Positions 7,546-15,525 of a DNA stretch of 64,000 nt are shown piece after piece (the first letter of the stretch is position 1; every line of letters begins with the position of its first letter). The translations under genes and the position numbers were made by a program. The DNA is from an uncultured Lachnospiraceae bacterium (GTDB lineage Bacteria > Bacillota > Clostridia > Lachnospirales > Lachnospiraceae), in assembly GCA_910577655.1 (NCBI GenBank), contig CAJTOW010000006.1, forward strand, positions 1-64,000, given 5' to 3'. Below the pieces are notes generated by a model, which saw only the letters and a list, made by a program, of their open reading frames with translations, was not told the origin of the DNA and ran no database searches.

Positions 7546-8670
7546 TTACTCAGCATCCTCTGCTGCCACAGCTTCAATATCCACATCTGCGATATCCAAA
7601 TCCACCGGAGCCTCCATATGATTCTGGAGAGCCTTCATGCTGAGGCTGATCTTGCGGTCCTCGCCATTGAAATCAACGACCTTGGCCTCAATCTCCTGAC
7701 CGATGCTTAAGGCATCTGCCGGTTTGTCAACATGATCCCTGGAGATCTGGGATACATGAAGCAGGGCATCCACACCAGGCTCCAGCTCTATGAAAGCGCC
7801 AAAGTCGGTCATACGGGCTACACGTCCGCTGACGATGTTACCGGCCGCGTACTTCTCGGCTGCATGGGTCCACGGATTCTGCTCCGGGAACTTAAGGCTC
7901 AGGGCAATCTTCTCACCGTTGATATCCTTGATCAGGGTAGATACCTGGTCACCGGTATGAAAGACCTTCTTCGGGTTCTCCACGCGCCCCCAGGACATCT
8001 CGGAAATATGCAGCAGACCGTCAGCGCCACCCAGATCAATGAACGCGCCAAAATCGGTTACATTCTTAACGGTACCTTCCACGGTATCGCCTACATGAAT
8101 GCGCTCAAAAAGAGCCCTCTGCATCTCGGCCTTTCTTGCAATCATCAACTGCTTTCTGTCACCGATGACTCTTCTTCTCTTGGGGTTGAACTCGGTGATG
8201 ACGAACTCAATATCCTGTCCGGCATACTTATTCAGATCCCTCTCATAAGTATCGGAAACAAGACTTGCAGGAATAAAGACTCTCGCCTCTTCCACAACCA
8301 CGCTTAAACCGCCATCCAGCACCTGGGCTACCTTTGCAGTAAGAACCTCCTGATTGTTGAAGGCATCCTCCAGCCTTTTGTTGCCCTTGTCAGCTGCCAG
8401 TCTCTTGTAGGAGAGCGCCACCTGGCCCTCGCCGTCGTTGACCTTGACAACCTTTGCTTCCATCTCATCGCCTACCTGTACCATACTCTTAAGATCAGCG
8501 CTGTTGTCATTGGTGTACTCGTTCTTCGGGATGATGCCATCTGACTTATACCCGATATTCAGGACGATCTCATCATCCTTCACATCGATAACTTTACCCG
8601 TGACGATCTCCCCTGTACGTATAGTTTTCAATGATTCTTCCAACATTTGTTCAAAACTTAACTCTGACAT
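7546..8670 (-). CDS. rpsA: 30S ribosomal protein S1-like (four S1 domains)
   Basis: A 374-aa RNA-binding protein with four S1 OB-fold repeats: about residues 18-88, 105-168, 190-258 and 275-344, the last two with the classic VTDFGAFIDL and MTDFGAFIEL strands. The acidic C-terminal tail is typical. It binds mRNA at the ribosome or acts as a related translation factor. Its first 20 bases overlap the end of ispH; GAGGAGG eleven bases before the ATG shows independent initiation. In many clostridia the two genes are fused or adjacent. A terminator follows at 7412-7442. Confidence 0.9.
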   Translation of the reverse strand: MSELSFEQMLEESLKTIRTGEIVTGKVIDVKDDEIVLNIGYKSDGIIPKNEYTNDNSADLKSMVQVGDEMEAKVVKVNDGEGQVALSYKRLAADKGNKRLEDAFNNQEVLTAKVAQVLDGGLSVVVEEARVFIPASLVSDTYERDLNKYAGQDIEFVITEFNPKRRRVIGDRKQLMIARKAEMQRALFERIHVGDTVEGTVKNVTDFGAFIDLGGADGLLHISEMSWGRVENPKKVFHTGDQVSTLIKDINGEKIALSLKFPEQNPWTHAAEKYAAGNIVSGRVARMTDFGAFIELEPGVDALLHVSQISRDHVDKPADALSIGQEIEAKVVDFNGEDRKISLSMKALQNHMEAPVDLDIADVDIEAVAAEDAE

Positions 8671-9502
8671 TAGTATGAACCTCCTCGATAATTTGTTTCG
8701 GGGTTGATGCCCCTGCTGTAATACCTACGCTGCGCACAGAATTCACACATTCAGGATTGAAATCGCCTAGTGTCTGGATAAAGAAAGTATTCTTACATTC
8801 CCTCTGGCATATCTCGTAAAGCTTCTGTGTATTGGAACTATGTCTGCCTCCTATGACGATCATGGCATCCACCTCAGAAGCGATACGCTTAGCTTCCACT
8901 TGTCGTTCCTGTGTTGCATTGCAAATCGTATTTAAAACAATTATATCATAACCTTTTTTCTTGAATTTTTCAACTAAATCTTGAAATTTATTGTAATTAA
9001 ATGTCGTCTGGGATACGACGCAGAGTTTTTCTCCCTGACAAAGGGGCAAATCGTCGATCTGGGAGGCATCTTTCACCACCAGGGTGTCCTCCGCCCCCCA
9101 TCCCCGGATCCCTTCCACCTCCGGATGATCCGGATTTCCGATGATCACCACCCTGCGGCCTTTCTCCTTCTGCTCCGCCACGATCCGGTGAATCTTCTTC
9201 ACAAAGGGGCAGGTGGCATCCACCACGGTGATCCCTTCCCTGTCCAGCAGGTCATAGACATATCTGCCCACTCCATGAGAGCGGATGATCACGGTTCCCT
9301 CTTTAAGCTTCTCCAGCTCCTCCACCGTTTCCAGGACCTTGACGCCCTTTTCCTCCAGATCCCGCACCACCTCCTCATTGTGGATGATGGGGCCGAAGGT
9401 ATAGACGGGGCCCCGGGCCTTCTGGATCTGTTCATACACCTGGTCCACGGCACGCTTCACGCCAAAACAGAATCCGGCTGTCTTCGCTACGATCACTTCC
9501 AT
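8651..9502 (-). CDS. ispH: 4-hydroxy-3-methylbut-2-enyl diphosphate reductase
   Basis: A 283-aa IspH, last step of the non-mevalonate isoprenoid pathway, giving IPP and DMAPP. The three iron-sulfur cysteines are visible in AGFCFGVKRAV (C12), VDATCPFVKKIH and NTICNATQERQ, along with the substrate motif GGRHSSNT. The start at 9502 lies three bases after the cmk stop and has GTGGAG upstream. It overlaps the S1 gene by 20 bases in another frame. Confidence 0.96.
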   Translation of the reverse strand: MEVIVAKTAGFCFGVKRAVDQVYEQIQKARGPVYTFGPIIHNEEVVRDLEEKGVKVLETVEELEKLKEGTVIIRSHGVGRYVYDLLDREGITVVDATCPFVKKIHRIVAEQKEKGRRVVIIGNPDHPEVEGIRGWGAEDTLVVKDASQIDDLPLCQGEKLCVVSQTTFNYNKFQDLVEKFKKKGYDIIVLNTICNATQERQVEAKRIASEVDAMIVIGGRHSSNTQKLYEICQRECKNTFFIQTLGDFNPECVNSVRSVGITAGASTPKQIIEEVHTNVRVKF

Positions 9503-9505
9503 CCT

Positions 9506-10192
9506 TTACTCCACTTTCAGACCATGGGAAACTGCCACCTGGATGATCCGGTCTGCCACCTCTTCAATAGTCATCTCTGACCCGTCCACCAGCACCGCGT
9601 CCTCTGCCTGTTTCAGGGGAGCAATCTTCCGGGTCATATCCCGCTGGTCCCTTTCTATTATATCTTGCTCAATTTCCTGCAAATTACACATTTCACCCTT
9701 CTCAACCAGCTCCTTGTACCGGCGAAGGGCCCGCACTCTGGAAGACGCGGTAAGAAAGATCTTGGCATCTGCGTCCGGAAGGATGCAGGTACCGATGTCC
9801 CGTCCGTCCATGATCACGTCCGTATAGGCAGCCAGATCCCTCTGCAGATCCAGAAGGTGGGCGCGGACCGCCGGATAAGCGCTGGTGGCCGAAGCCATAT
9901 TGCCCACCTGCTCGCTGCGAATGAGGCCTGATACATTCTCCCCATTGAGGATCACCTGCTGGGCACCGTCCTCGTAGCGGATGGTGATCCCGGCAGCCTT
10001 CGCCGCCTGGGATATGGCCGCCTCATCCTCCGGCCCGATCCCCTGGCGGATGAAATAAAGGGCCATGGCCCGGTACATAGCTCCGGTGTCTACATAGACG
10101 AATCCCAGCCGTCTGGCCACCAGTCTGGCAATGGTACTTTTGCCTGCACCGGCAGGACCGTCAATTGCAATATTATATGATGTTTTCTGCAT
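9506..10192 (-). CDS. cmk: Cytidylate kinase
   Basis: A 228-aa (d)CMP kinase. The Walker A loop DGPAGAGKST lies near the N-terminus, DGRDIGT gives the CMP-binding segment, and RDQRDMTRKIAPL the lid. The start at 10192 (MQKTSYN) is preferred because GGAG precedes it by six bases; an in-frame ATG four codons upstream has a weaker site. It forms a tight run with ispH and the S1 gene, an arrangement common in clostridia. Confidence 0.94.
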   Translation of the reverse strand: MQKTSYNIAIDGPAGAGKSTIARLVARRLGFVYVDTGAMYRAMALYFIRQGIGPEDEAAISQAAKAAGITIRYEDGAQQVILNGENVSGLIRSEQVGNMASATSAYPAVRAHLLDLQRDLAAYTDVIMDGRDIGTCILPDADAKIFLTASSRVRALRRYKELVEKGEMCNLQEIEQDIIERDQRDMTRKIAPLKQAEDAVLVDGSEMTIEEVADRIIQVAVSHGLKVE

Positions 10193-10263
10193 TTTAATCT
10201 CCATTCTCTGATTCTGTTCCCGTCATGGGCCGGATACCTGTCATACAGAAATATTCCATATGG

Positions 10264-11502
10264 TCATGAACAGTCGGCCGATATCCCGGCCAGATATCCG
10301 GTAGACCAGGCGATCTGCAGGTTGTAGCCTCCTGTAACCGCGTCAACATCCAGCACCTCCCCGGCAAAATAAAGTCCCTTCACCAGCTTCGACTCCATGG
10401 TGGATGGATTGACCTCCCGCACAGAAACACCACCCTGGGTGATGATCGCTTCCTTATAATCCCGGAGTCCGGTAAGGGTCAGCCGGAAATCCTTCACTGC
10501 CGATACAATCCTGTGACGCTCCTCCCGGCTGATCTCATTGACCTTTTTCTCCGGGGATATCCCGCTTTGGCTCACAATCACCGGAACCATCCTGGCCGGA
10601 AGCAGATGCACCAGGGCATTCTTGAACTGACGGTTCTTCACCTCCTCAAAATCCCGCAGGATCCGGGCATCCAGCTGTTCTGCTGAAAGAGCCGGCTTTA
10701 AGTCTATGGATAAAACCAGAGGCTCTTTCCTGATCTCCTTTGTCACATAGCTGCTGGCTGAGAGAAGCACCGGACCGCTGACTCCATAGTGGGTAAACAG
10801 CATTTCCCCGAACTCCTCATACAGCACCTTGCCGCTCTTTCTGATGGCGGCCCGGATATTGCGCAGGGATAGGCCCTGAAGCTCCTTCACCACCGGCTCT
10901 GCCGTCTCAAAGGGAACCAGGGCCGGAGACAGCTCAGCAATGTGATGCCCCGCCTGACCCGCAAACCGGTAGCCGTCCCCGGTGGAGCCGGTGGCCGGAT
11001 AAGACAAGCCTCCGGTGGCCACCAGCACCGCGTCTCCCTCCACGAAACGCCCGTTCCGTTTCAGAATCACGCCCCTGGCCCGTCCTGCCTCAATCCCCAG
11101 CTCCTTTACCTCTTCTCTAAGAAATATTTCCACACCCAGGTGTTTTAAACATCCTGTCAGTGCTCCGGTGACGTCAGATGCCTTATCAGACACTGGAAAC
11201 ACCCGGTTGCCACGTTCTGTCTTGACGGGACAGCCGTTCTGCTCCATAAGCTCCATCACGTCCTCGTTGGAGAAGGAGTAAAAAGCACTGTACAGAAACT
11301 TCGGGTTGTGCACCACACTCCGGAACAGATCCTCCAGGTCGCATGCATTGGTCAGATTGCAGCGTCCTTTTCCGGTGATATAGAGCTTTTTCCCAAGCTT
11401 TTCATTCTTTTCGTAGATTTGAACCTGGTGTCCGTTCCGGGCGGCGGCGATCCCGGCCATCATGCCGGCCGCACCGCCTCCGATGATTATCACTCTGCCC
11501 AT
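10264..11502 (-). CDS. HI0933/BaiN-family FAD-dependent oxidoreductase
   Basis: A 412-aa flavoprotein of the HI0933 (YhiN/BaiN-like) family. The N-terminal dinucleotide motif IIIGGGAAGMMAG, the GKKLYITGKGRCN signature and the C-terminal YFAGEVLDVDAVTGGYNLQ are all clear. AGGAGG precedes the ATG at 11502, which begins directly at the FAD-binding strand. Substrate is unknown; members have been linked to bile-acid or flavin-dependent reduction but the family is mostly housekeeping and uncharacterised. Confidence 0.88.
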   Translation of the reverse strand: MGRVIIIGGGAAGMMAGIAAARNGHQVQIYEKNEKLGKKLYITGKGRCNLTNACDLEDLFRSVVHNPKFLYSAFYSFSNEDVMELMEQNGCPVKTERGNRVFPVSDKASDVTGALTGCLKHLGVEIFLREEVKELGIEAGRARGVILKRNGRFVEGDAVLVATGGLSYPATGSTGDGYRFAGQAGHHIAELSPALVPFETAEPVVKELQGLSLRNIRAAIRKSGKVLYEEFGEMLFTHYGVSGPVLLSASSYVTKEIRKEPLVLSIDLKPALSAEQLDARILRDFEEVKNRQFKNALVHLLPARMVPVIVSQSGISPEKKVNEISREERHRIVSAVKDFRLTLTGLRDYKEAIITQGGVSVREVNPSTMESKLVKGLYFAGEVLDVDAVTGGYNLQIAWSTGYLAGISADCS

Positions 11503-11612
11503 GGCATCCTCCTGTCCTTCTCCATGTATCCTCAGCAGCCGCGCCTGATTTTGCGAAACTCCGGGAGTACATCTCTTTCCCAAGTACTCACTGCCGCGCC
11601 AGCCCCGGGTAC

Positions 11613-11642
11613 GCAACAGTTCAAATCCCCCTTGAACTGTTA
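11613..11642. repeat. R1 palindrome
   Basis: GCAACAGTTCAA and TTGAACTGTTAT arms. The stop codon and last eight residues of the lipoprotein gene at 11621-13750 are encoded within it. Confidence 0.8.
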
Positions 11643-13750
11643 TCTGGGTACAGATATCCCCTGATCTTTTCTCTGGCCCTGGTCAGATTCTCCAGCCCAT
11701 AGAAGAATCTCAGGCCCAGGTTCAGGGGATCTGTACCCTCCAGACCGGAATCTGCCAGTATGAACCACTTGTAGCTTTCTACAAAATCCGGATACTCCTC
11801 AGGCTCCTGTCCGGGGCCCACCCCAGTCTCCGTCAGCGGCCGGGTATCAGGATCTGGCTCTGACTCTGGCCTTGGGATATTCAGGGCCGTATCAAAGCTC
11901 TCCTTGTAAAATCCCCCTTCCACCTGCTCCAGGATCTGCCCCTGGAATACCAGCATCTGGCTTATGAATGCGGTGCGGTCCCGGAATGATCCATCCCGGC
12001 GCAGCACATCATTCCAGTCCACCCACAGCCTAAACTGCATGGGAGCCTGCCCGTCAGTCCCGGGCACCGGTTCCAGGTAATTCTCATTTGCTCCTATGCC
12101 ATCTGTATAGACGTGTACAGATTCCAGGTAACCTTCCAGCTCCTGAGGGTACACATCCCTCAGACTTTCCAGGATCTGCCTTACACCTGCCTTCCCGGTA
12201 TCGTATGCTCCTCCATCTGCCCACAGGGAAATCTCCGGACTGTCCGCGTCTGCCCCAGGCTTTTGGTACTCATGGAAAGCACCGCCCTCCTCCCCGCTGC
12301 CTTCAGCTGTCTCTTCCCTGGCCGGAAGCGGTCCGGCATACAGCTCTCTCATAGGGGCATCATATTCCACCACGTTCAGCTCATATCCGCCGGAAGCCGG
12401 AGCCAGGGTAAAATGGAGCCGGTATACCGGATCCTCCCAGTGATACTCTACCCCATTAGGTCCGGCAGAGCCTGCCCAGGGGATACCATAGATCTCTGAG
12501 ACCCTCTCTTTCATCTCCTCCAGCCCGACTCCTGCCCCGTCGCTGTCCAGGGCGATCTCCACCAGCCGGTTGTCCTGATAATAATACCTGGTCAGAATCA
12601 CCTGATCCACATTGAACCATTTCATATGGTACTGGTATGCATGAATCGCCCGTCCTTCACTATCCTGATTCTCTGTAACCGGAATCCCGGTCATGCCCAG
12701 ACGGTTGTCCGTCTCCTCATGGGATTCCCCAAACCGGATAGAAGACTCCTCTTTCTGGACATACTCGCCTTCATGGAGATTGTTATAAAATCTTGACTTG
12801 GCATGAAGGGAAGGCGTATCTGCGCTCATGATATCCGAAAGCACCCTGGCCAATGCATTGACCACCTGGGCTACCCGTTCGATATCCACAAGCTCCGGAC
12901 GGTCATAAGGAGAACCTGCCTCGTAGGCGTCCCACATCTGGCGTACCTCTACAGCCGGTATTCCCCGCCGGACAAAAAGACTCGGAATCCCCTGCTCCTG
13001 CTGCTTCCATCCCGCCAGGGGAATCTCCCCAGCGGCCTCTTTAAACAGATCTCCCAGAAGGGTTGACTTCCCGTCATCTGTCTTCAGAACCATCCGCGGG
13101 TCCGTATAGTATCCCATGGGGCCCAGGTGCACGACCCCGATCATCCGGAGGGCTTCCTCCTCCGTAAGCCCCGCAAGATAACGGCGTGCCCCGCCCTCTG
13201 CCCCCGTTCTGTCGGCAAAGCTTACAAACCGCAGCTCCGTATCCGTAGGCAGCGAGGAAAGCAGCCGCGCCGTCTCCAGCATGGCAACCATACCGGAAGC
13301 GCTGTGGACGGCTCCCGGACTTCCCTCGGCCACCCCGTGGCAGCTTCCCACCAGAATGATATCCGCATCCGGTGAAGAGCCGCCCCGTACAGCCACCACA
13401 TTGGACCTTTGCACAGAACCCCCTTCCGGTTCCCATGTCTGGAAATTCTGAAGAGTCACCTCATATCCATAATCCGTCAGCATCTGCTGCAGGTAGGATA
13501 CGATTTGTTCCTCCCCCTCCTGCCTCTTTGGACAGGGCACGCCTGCCACCATCCCAAGGGCCTCCTGAAGGTAGAAGGGATTGGCCTCCTCCAGAACCAG
13601 CATATCCGGCAAAATGATCCTTGGCTCCTGGGGCGCTTCCTGACCCCCTGGCAGAATCCGGGTCGAAGGCCCTGCACAGCCTCCCAGAATACAGAGGGAT
13701 ACCGCAGCCGCGGCCAGTACTGCCCCCGCAGCTCTCTTCGTCTTTCCCAT
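11621..13750 (-). CDS. Large lipoprotein with degenerate M28 peptidase domain
   Basis: A 709-aa exported lipoprotein: signal peptide with lipobox LGGC (Cys 25), then an M28 aminopeptidase-like domain (about 55-330) and an unrecognised C-terminal part (about 335-700). The fold pattern of M28 is recognisable at IILVGSCHGVAEGSPG and SASGMVAMLETARLL. The zinc and catalytic residues are largely lost: HxD is H138-G-V, the bridging Asp of the usual GADDNASG is replaced (147-153), and the EE pair is D180-R181. It is probably a non-catalytic cell-surface protein. Its C-terminal tail is encoded by the R1 repeat. It is monocistronic as far as visible. Confidence 0.75.
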   Translation of the reverse strand: MGKTKRAAGAVLAAAAVSLCILGGCAGPSTRILPGGQEAPQEPRIILPDMLVLEEANPFYLQEALGMVAGVPCPKRQEGEEQIVSYLQQMLTDYGYEVTLQNFQTWEPEGGSVQRSNVVAVRGGSSPDADIILVGSCHGVAEGSPGAVHSASGMVAMLETARLLSSLPTDTELRFVSFADRTGAEGGARRYLAGLTEEEALRMIGVVHLGPMGYYTDPRMVLKTDDGKSTLLGDLFKEAAGEIPLAGWKQQEQGIPSLFVRRGIPAVEVRQMWDAYEAGSPYDRPELVDIERVAQVVNALARVLSDIMSADTPSLHAKSRFYNNLHEGEYVQKEESSIRFGESHEETDNRLGMTGIPVTENQDSEGRAIHAYQYHMKWFNVDQVILTRYYYQDNRLVEIALDSDGAGVGLEEMKERVSEIYGIPWAGSAGPNGVEYHWEDPVYRLHFTLAPASGGYELNVVEYDAPMRELYAGPLPAREETAEGSGEEGGAFHEYQKPGADADSPEISLWADGGAYDTGKAGVRQILESLRDVYPQELEGYLESVHVYTDGIGANENYLEPVPGTDGQAPMQFRLWVDWNDVLRRDGSFRDRTAFISQMLVFQGQILEQVEGGFYKESFDTALNIPRPESEPDPDTRPLTETGVGPGQEPEEYPDFVESYKWFILADSGLEGTDPLNLGLRFFYGLENLTRAREKIRGYLYPDNSSRGI

Positions 13751-13783
13751 GAAATCTCCTCTCCGGCCCCTACCTTCTCCTAT

Positions 13784-13823
13784 GGTCAGCGCAGCAAATA
13801 CGCAGACCTGTACTAACTGTTAC
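13784..13823. repeat. R1 repeat, partial long form
   Basis: Begins GGTCAGCGCAGCAAATACGC and ends AACTGTTAC, matching the middle of the long form at 1-64. Confidence 0.7.
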
Positions 13824-13851
13824 AACGCTCCCGGTAATTCAAACAAATTAA

Positions 13852-13916
13852 GCGTGTCCTGGTGTCCTCCCCCAATGATCATGCTCCACATGACGGAAAA
13901 CACCTTTAAGACACGC
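13852..13916. repeat. 65-base imperfect hairpin
   Basis: Outer arms GCGTGTC/GACACGC and inner arms GGTGT/ACACC enclose about 30 bases. It is not a clear member of the families found elsewhere. The remainder of 13751-14055 has only the R1 fragment and a terminator. Confidence 0.45.
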
Positions 13917-14011
13917 CCTGCTCCTGGCGCAGTCTGCCCAGAACAAGGATTCTCCCCTGTTCCGGCACCTGAATCCATTATAGCATGGCCGGATGTTTTT
14001 GCAAGGGAAAA

Positions 14012-14044
14012 AGCAAAAACAGCTCCGGGATTGCCGAAGCTGTT
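14012..14044 (-). terminator. Rho-independent terminator of aspartate kinase
   Basis: On the minus strand AACAGCTTCGG/CCGGAGCTGTT forms a strong stem (14018-14044) followed by a T run, 12 bases downstream of the stop codon. Confidence 0.88.
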
Positions 14045-14055
14045 TGTTACGGTTT

Positions 14056-15381
14056 CTACACTTCCGTTTCCACAAAGATATCGTAAATGGCCCTGATGGC
14101 CTGATCAAAGTCATTGTTCTTGACTCCGATGATAATATTCAGCTCACTGGAACCCTGGTCAATCATCTTTACATTGATCCGGGCATGGGCCAGGGCGGAG
14201 AAGATCCTCCCGGCCGTTCCACGGGTAGCTTTCATCCCCCGGCCCACTACCGCGATCAGGGCCAGATCTGATTCCAGCTCCACACCGTCCGGCTCTACCG
14301 CCCTATGGATCCCGGCTATGACAGACTGCTCATACTCCTCGAACTCGGACTGGTGAACCATGATTGTCATGGTGTCGATCCCGGAGGGCATATGCTCAAA
14401 GGAGATGCCGAACTTCTCGAAGACACCCAGAACCTTTCTGCCAAAGCCCACCTCAGAGTTCATCATGGCTTTTTCAATATTGATGGCGCAAAAGCCCTTC
14501 TTCCCCGCGATTCCGGTGATGGTGTACCGGGGCTTCCTGCAGGTGCTTTCCACAATCAGGGTACCCTTGTCATCGGGCTTGTTGGTATTGCGGATATTGA
14601 TGGGGATCCCTTCCTTTCGTACAGGGAAGATGGCATCCTCATGAAGGACACTGGCTCCCATATAGGCCAGCTCCCGCAGTTCCTTATAAGTGATAGTCTC
14701 AATGATCTCCGGATTCTCCACCACCCTTGGATCTGCCACCAGAAAGCCGGACACATCGGTCCAGTTCTCATAGAGATCCGCGTGGATCGCCCGTGCCACA
14801 ATGGAGCCTGTTACATCTGAACCGCCACGGGAGAAGGTCTTGATAGTGCCGTCATGCTTTGATCCGTAAAATCCGGGAATCACCGCCCGCTCCACATGCT
14901 CCAGCCGCTCAGCCAGCTCCTTATTGGTATTGTCTGCCTCCAAGTTGCCATTCTCATCAAAGAAGATCACCTCTGCCGCATCAATGAACTCAAAGCCCAG
15001 GTACTCGGCCATCACGATGCCGTTGAGATACTCGCCCCGGGAAGCCGCATAGTCACGGCCTGCCCCCTTGACAAAATTCTCCTCAATGTTGGCAAATTCA
15101 TGATCCAGATTCAGATTCAGATCCAGACCATTGATGATCTCCTCATAACGCTCCCGGATCTGGTTTAAAATCTTCTTATAGGACGCCCCGGTGGACGCCG
15201 CCTCATAGCATTCATATAAAAGGTCCGTGACCTTGGTATCCTTATTGTTTCTCTTGCCAGGCGCAGAAGGAATCACATAGCGTCTCGTCTTATCCGCGCG
15301 GATGATATCCCCCACCTTGCGGAACTGTCTTGCGCTGGCAAGGGAACTGCCGCCAAACTTTACTACTTTTCTCACAGCCAT
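14056..15381 (-). CDS. lysC: Aspartate kinase
   Basis: A 441-aa aspartokinase phosphorylating L-aspartate for lysine, methionine and threonine synthesis. KVVKFGGSSLA is the N-terminal nucleotide/aspartate motif and FSRGGSDVTGS the catalytic loop; two ACT-type regulatory repeats occupy about residues 300-440. The promoter at 15412-15440 would start RNA near 15405, which leaves room for GTGAGGAG before the ATG at 15381 but little for the upstream ATG at 15396. Feedback inhibition by lysine or threonine is expected for the family. No lysine riboswitch is visible in the short leader. Confidence 0.93.
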   Translation of the reverse strand: MAVRKVVKFGGSSLASARQFRKVGDIIRADKTRRYVIPSAPGKRNNKDTKVTDLLYECYEAASTGASYKKILNQIRERYEEIINGLDLNLNLDHEFANIEENFVKGAGRDYAASRGEYLNGIVMAEYLGFEFIDAAEVIFFDENGNLEADNTNKELAERLEHVERAVIPGFYGSKHDGTIKTFSRGGSDVTGSIVARAIHADLYENWTDVSGFLVADPRVVENPEIIETITYKELRELAYMGASVLHEDAIFPVRKEGIPINIRNTNKPDDKGTLIVESTCRKPRYTITGIAGKKGFCAINIEKAMMNSEVGFGRKVLGVFEKFGISFEHMPSGIDTMTIMVHQSEFEEYEQSVIAGIHRAVEPDGVELESDLALIAVVGRGMKATRGTAGRIFSALAHARINVKMIDQGSSELNIIIGVKNNDFDQAIRAIYDIFVETEV

Positions 15382-15411
15382 TCTCCTCACGTACATTCTT
15401 TTAATCCTAAA

Positions 15412-15440
15412 ATAATACTGTAATTCTCGTCTTCTGTCAA
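15412..15440 (-). promoter_or_regulatory. lysC promoter
   Basis: Minus strand TTGACA, 17-base spacer, TATTAT, about 31 bases upstream of the chosen lysC start. Confidence 0.78.
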
Positions 15441-15481
15441 GACCAATTCACGGCCACACCGCGCTGGCTGCCGTTCAGGCG

Positions 15482-15512
15482 GTAACAGTTCAGATACCGC
15501 CTGAACCGTTAC
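15482..15512. repeat. R1 palindrome
   Basis: GTAACAGTTCAG and CTGAACCGTTAC arms, 13 bases past the purL stop codon. Confidence 0.85.
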
Positions 15513-15525
15513 GCTCTGGCCACTC

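Noticed and set aside
15397..15520. Lysine riboswitch upstream of lysC
   Set aside because: The promoter at 15412-15440 leaves a leader of only about 25 bases, far too short.
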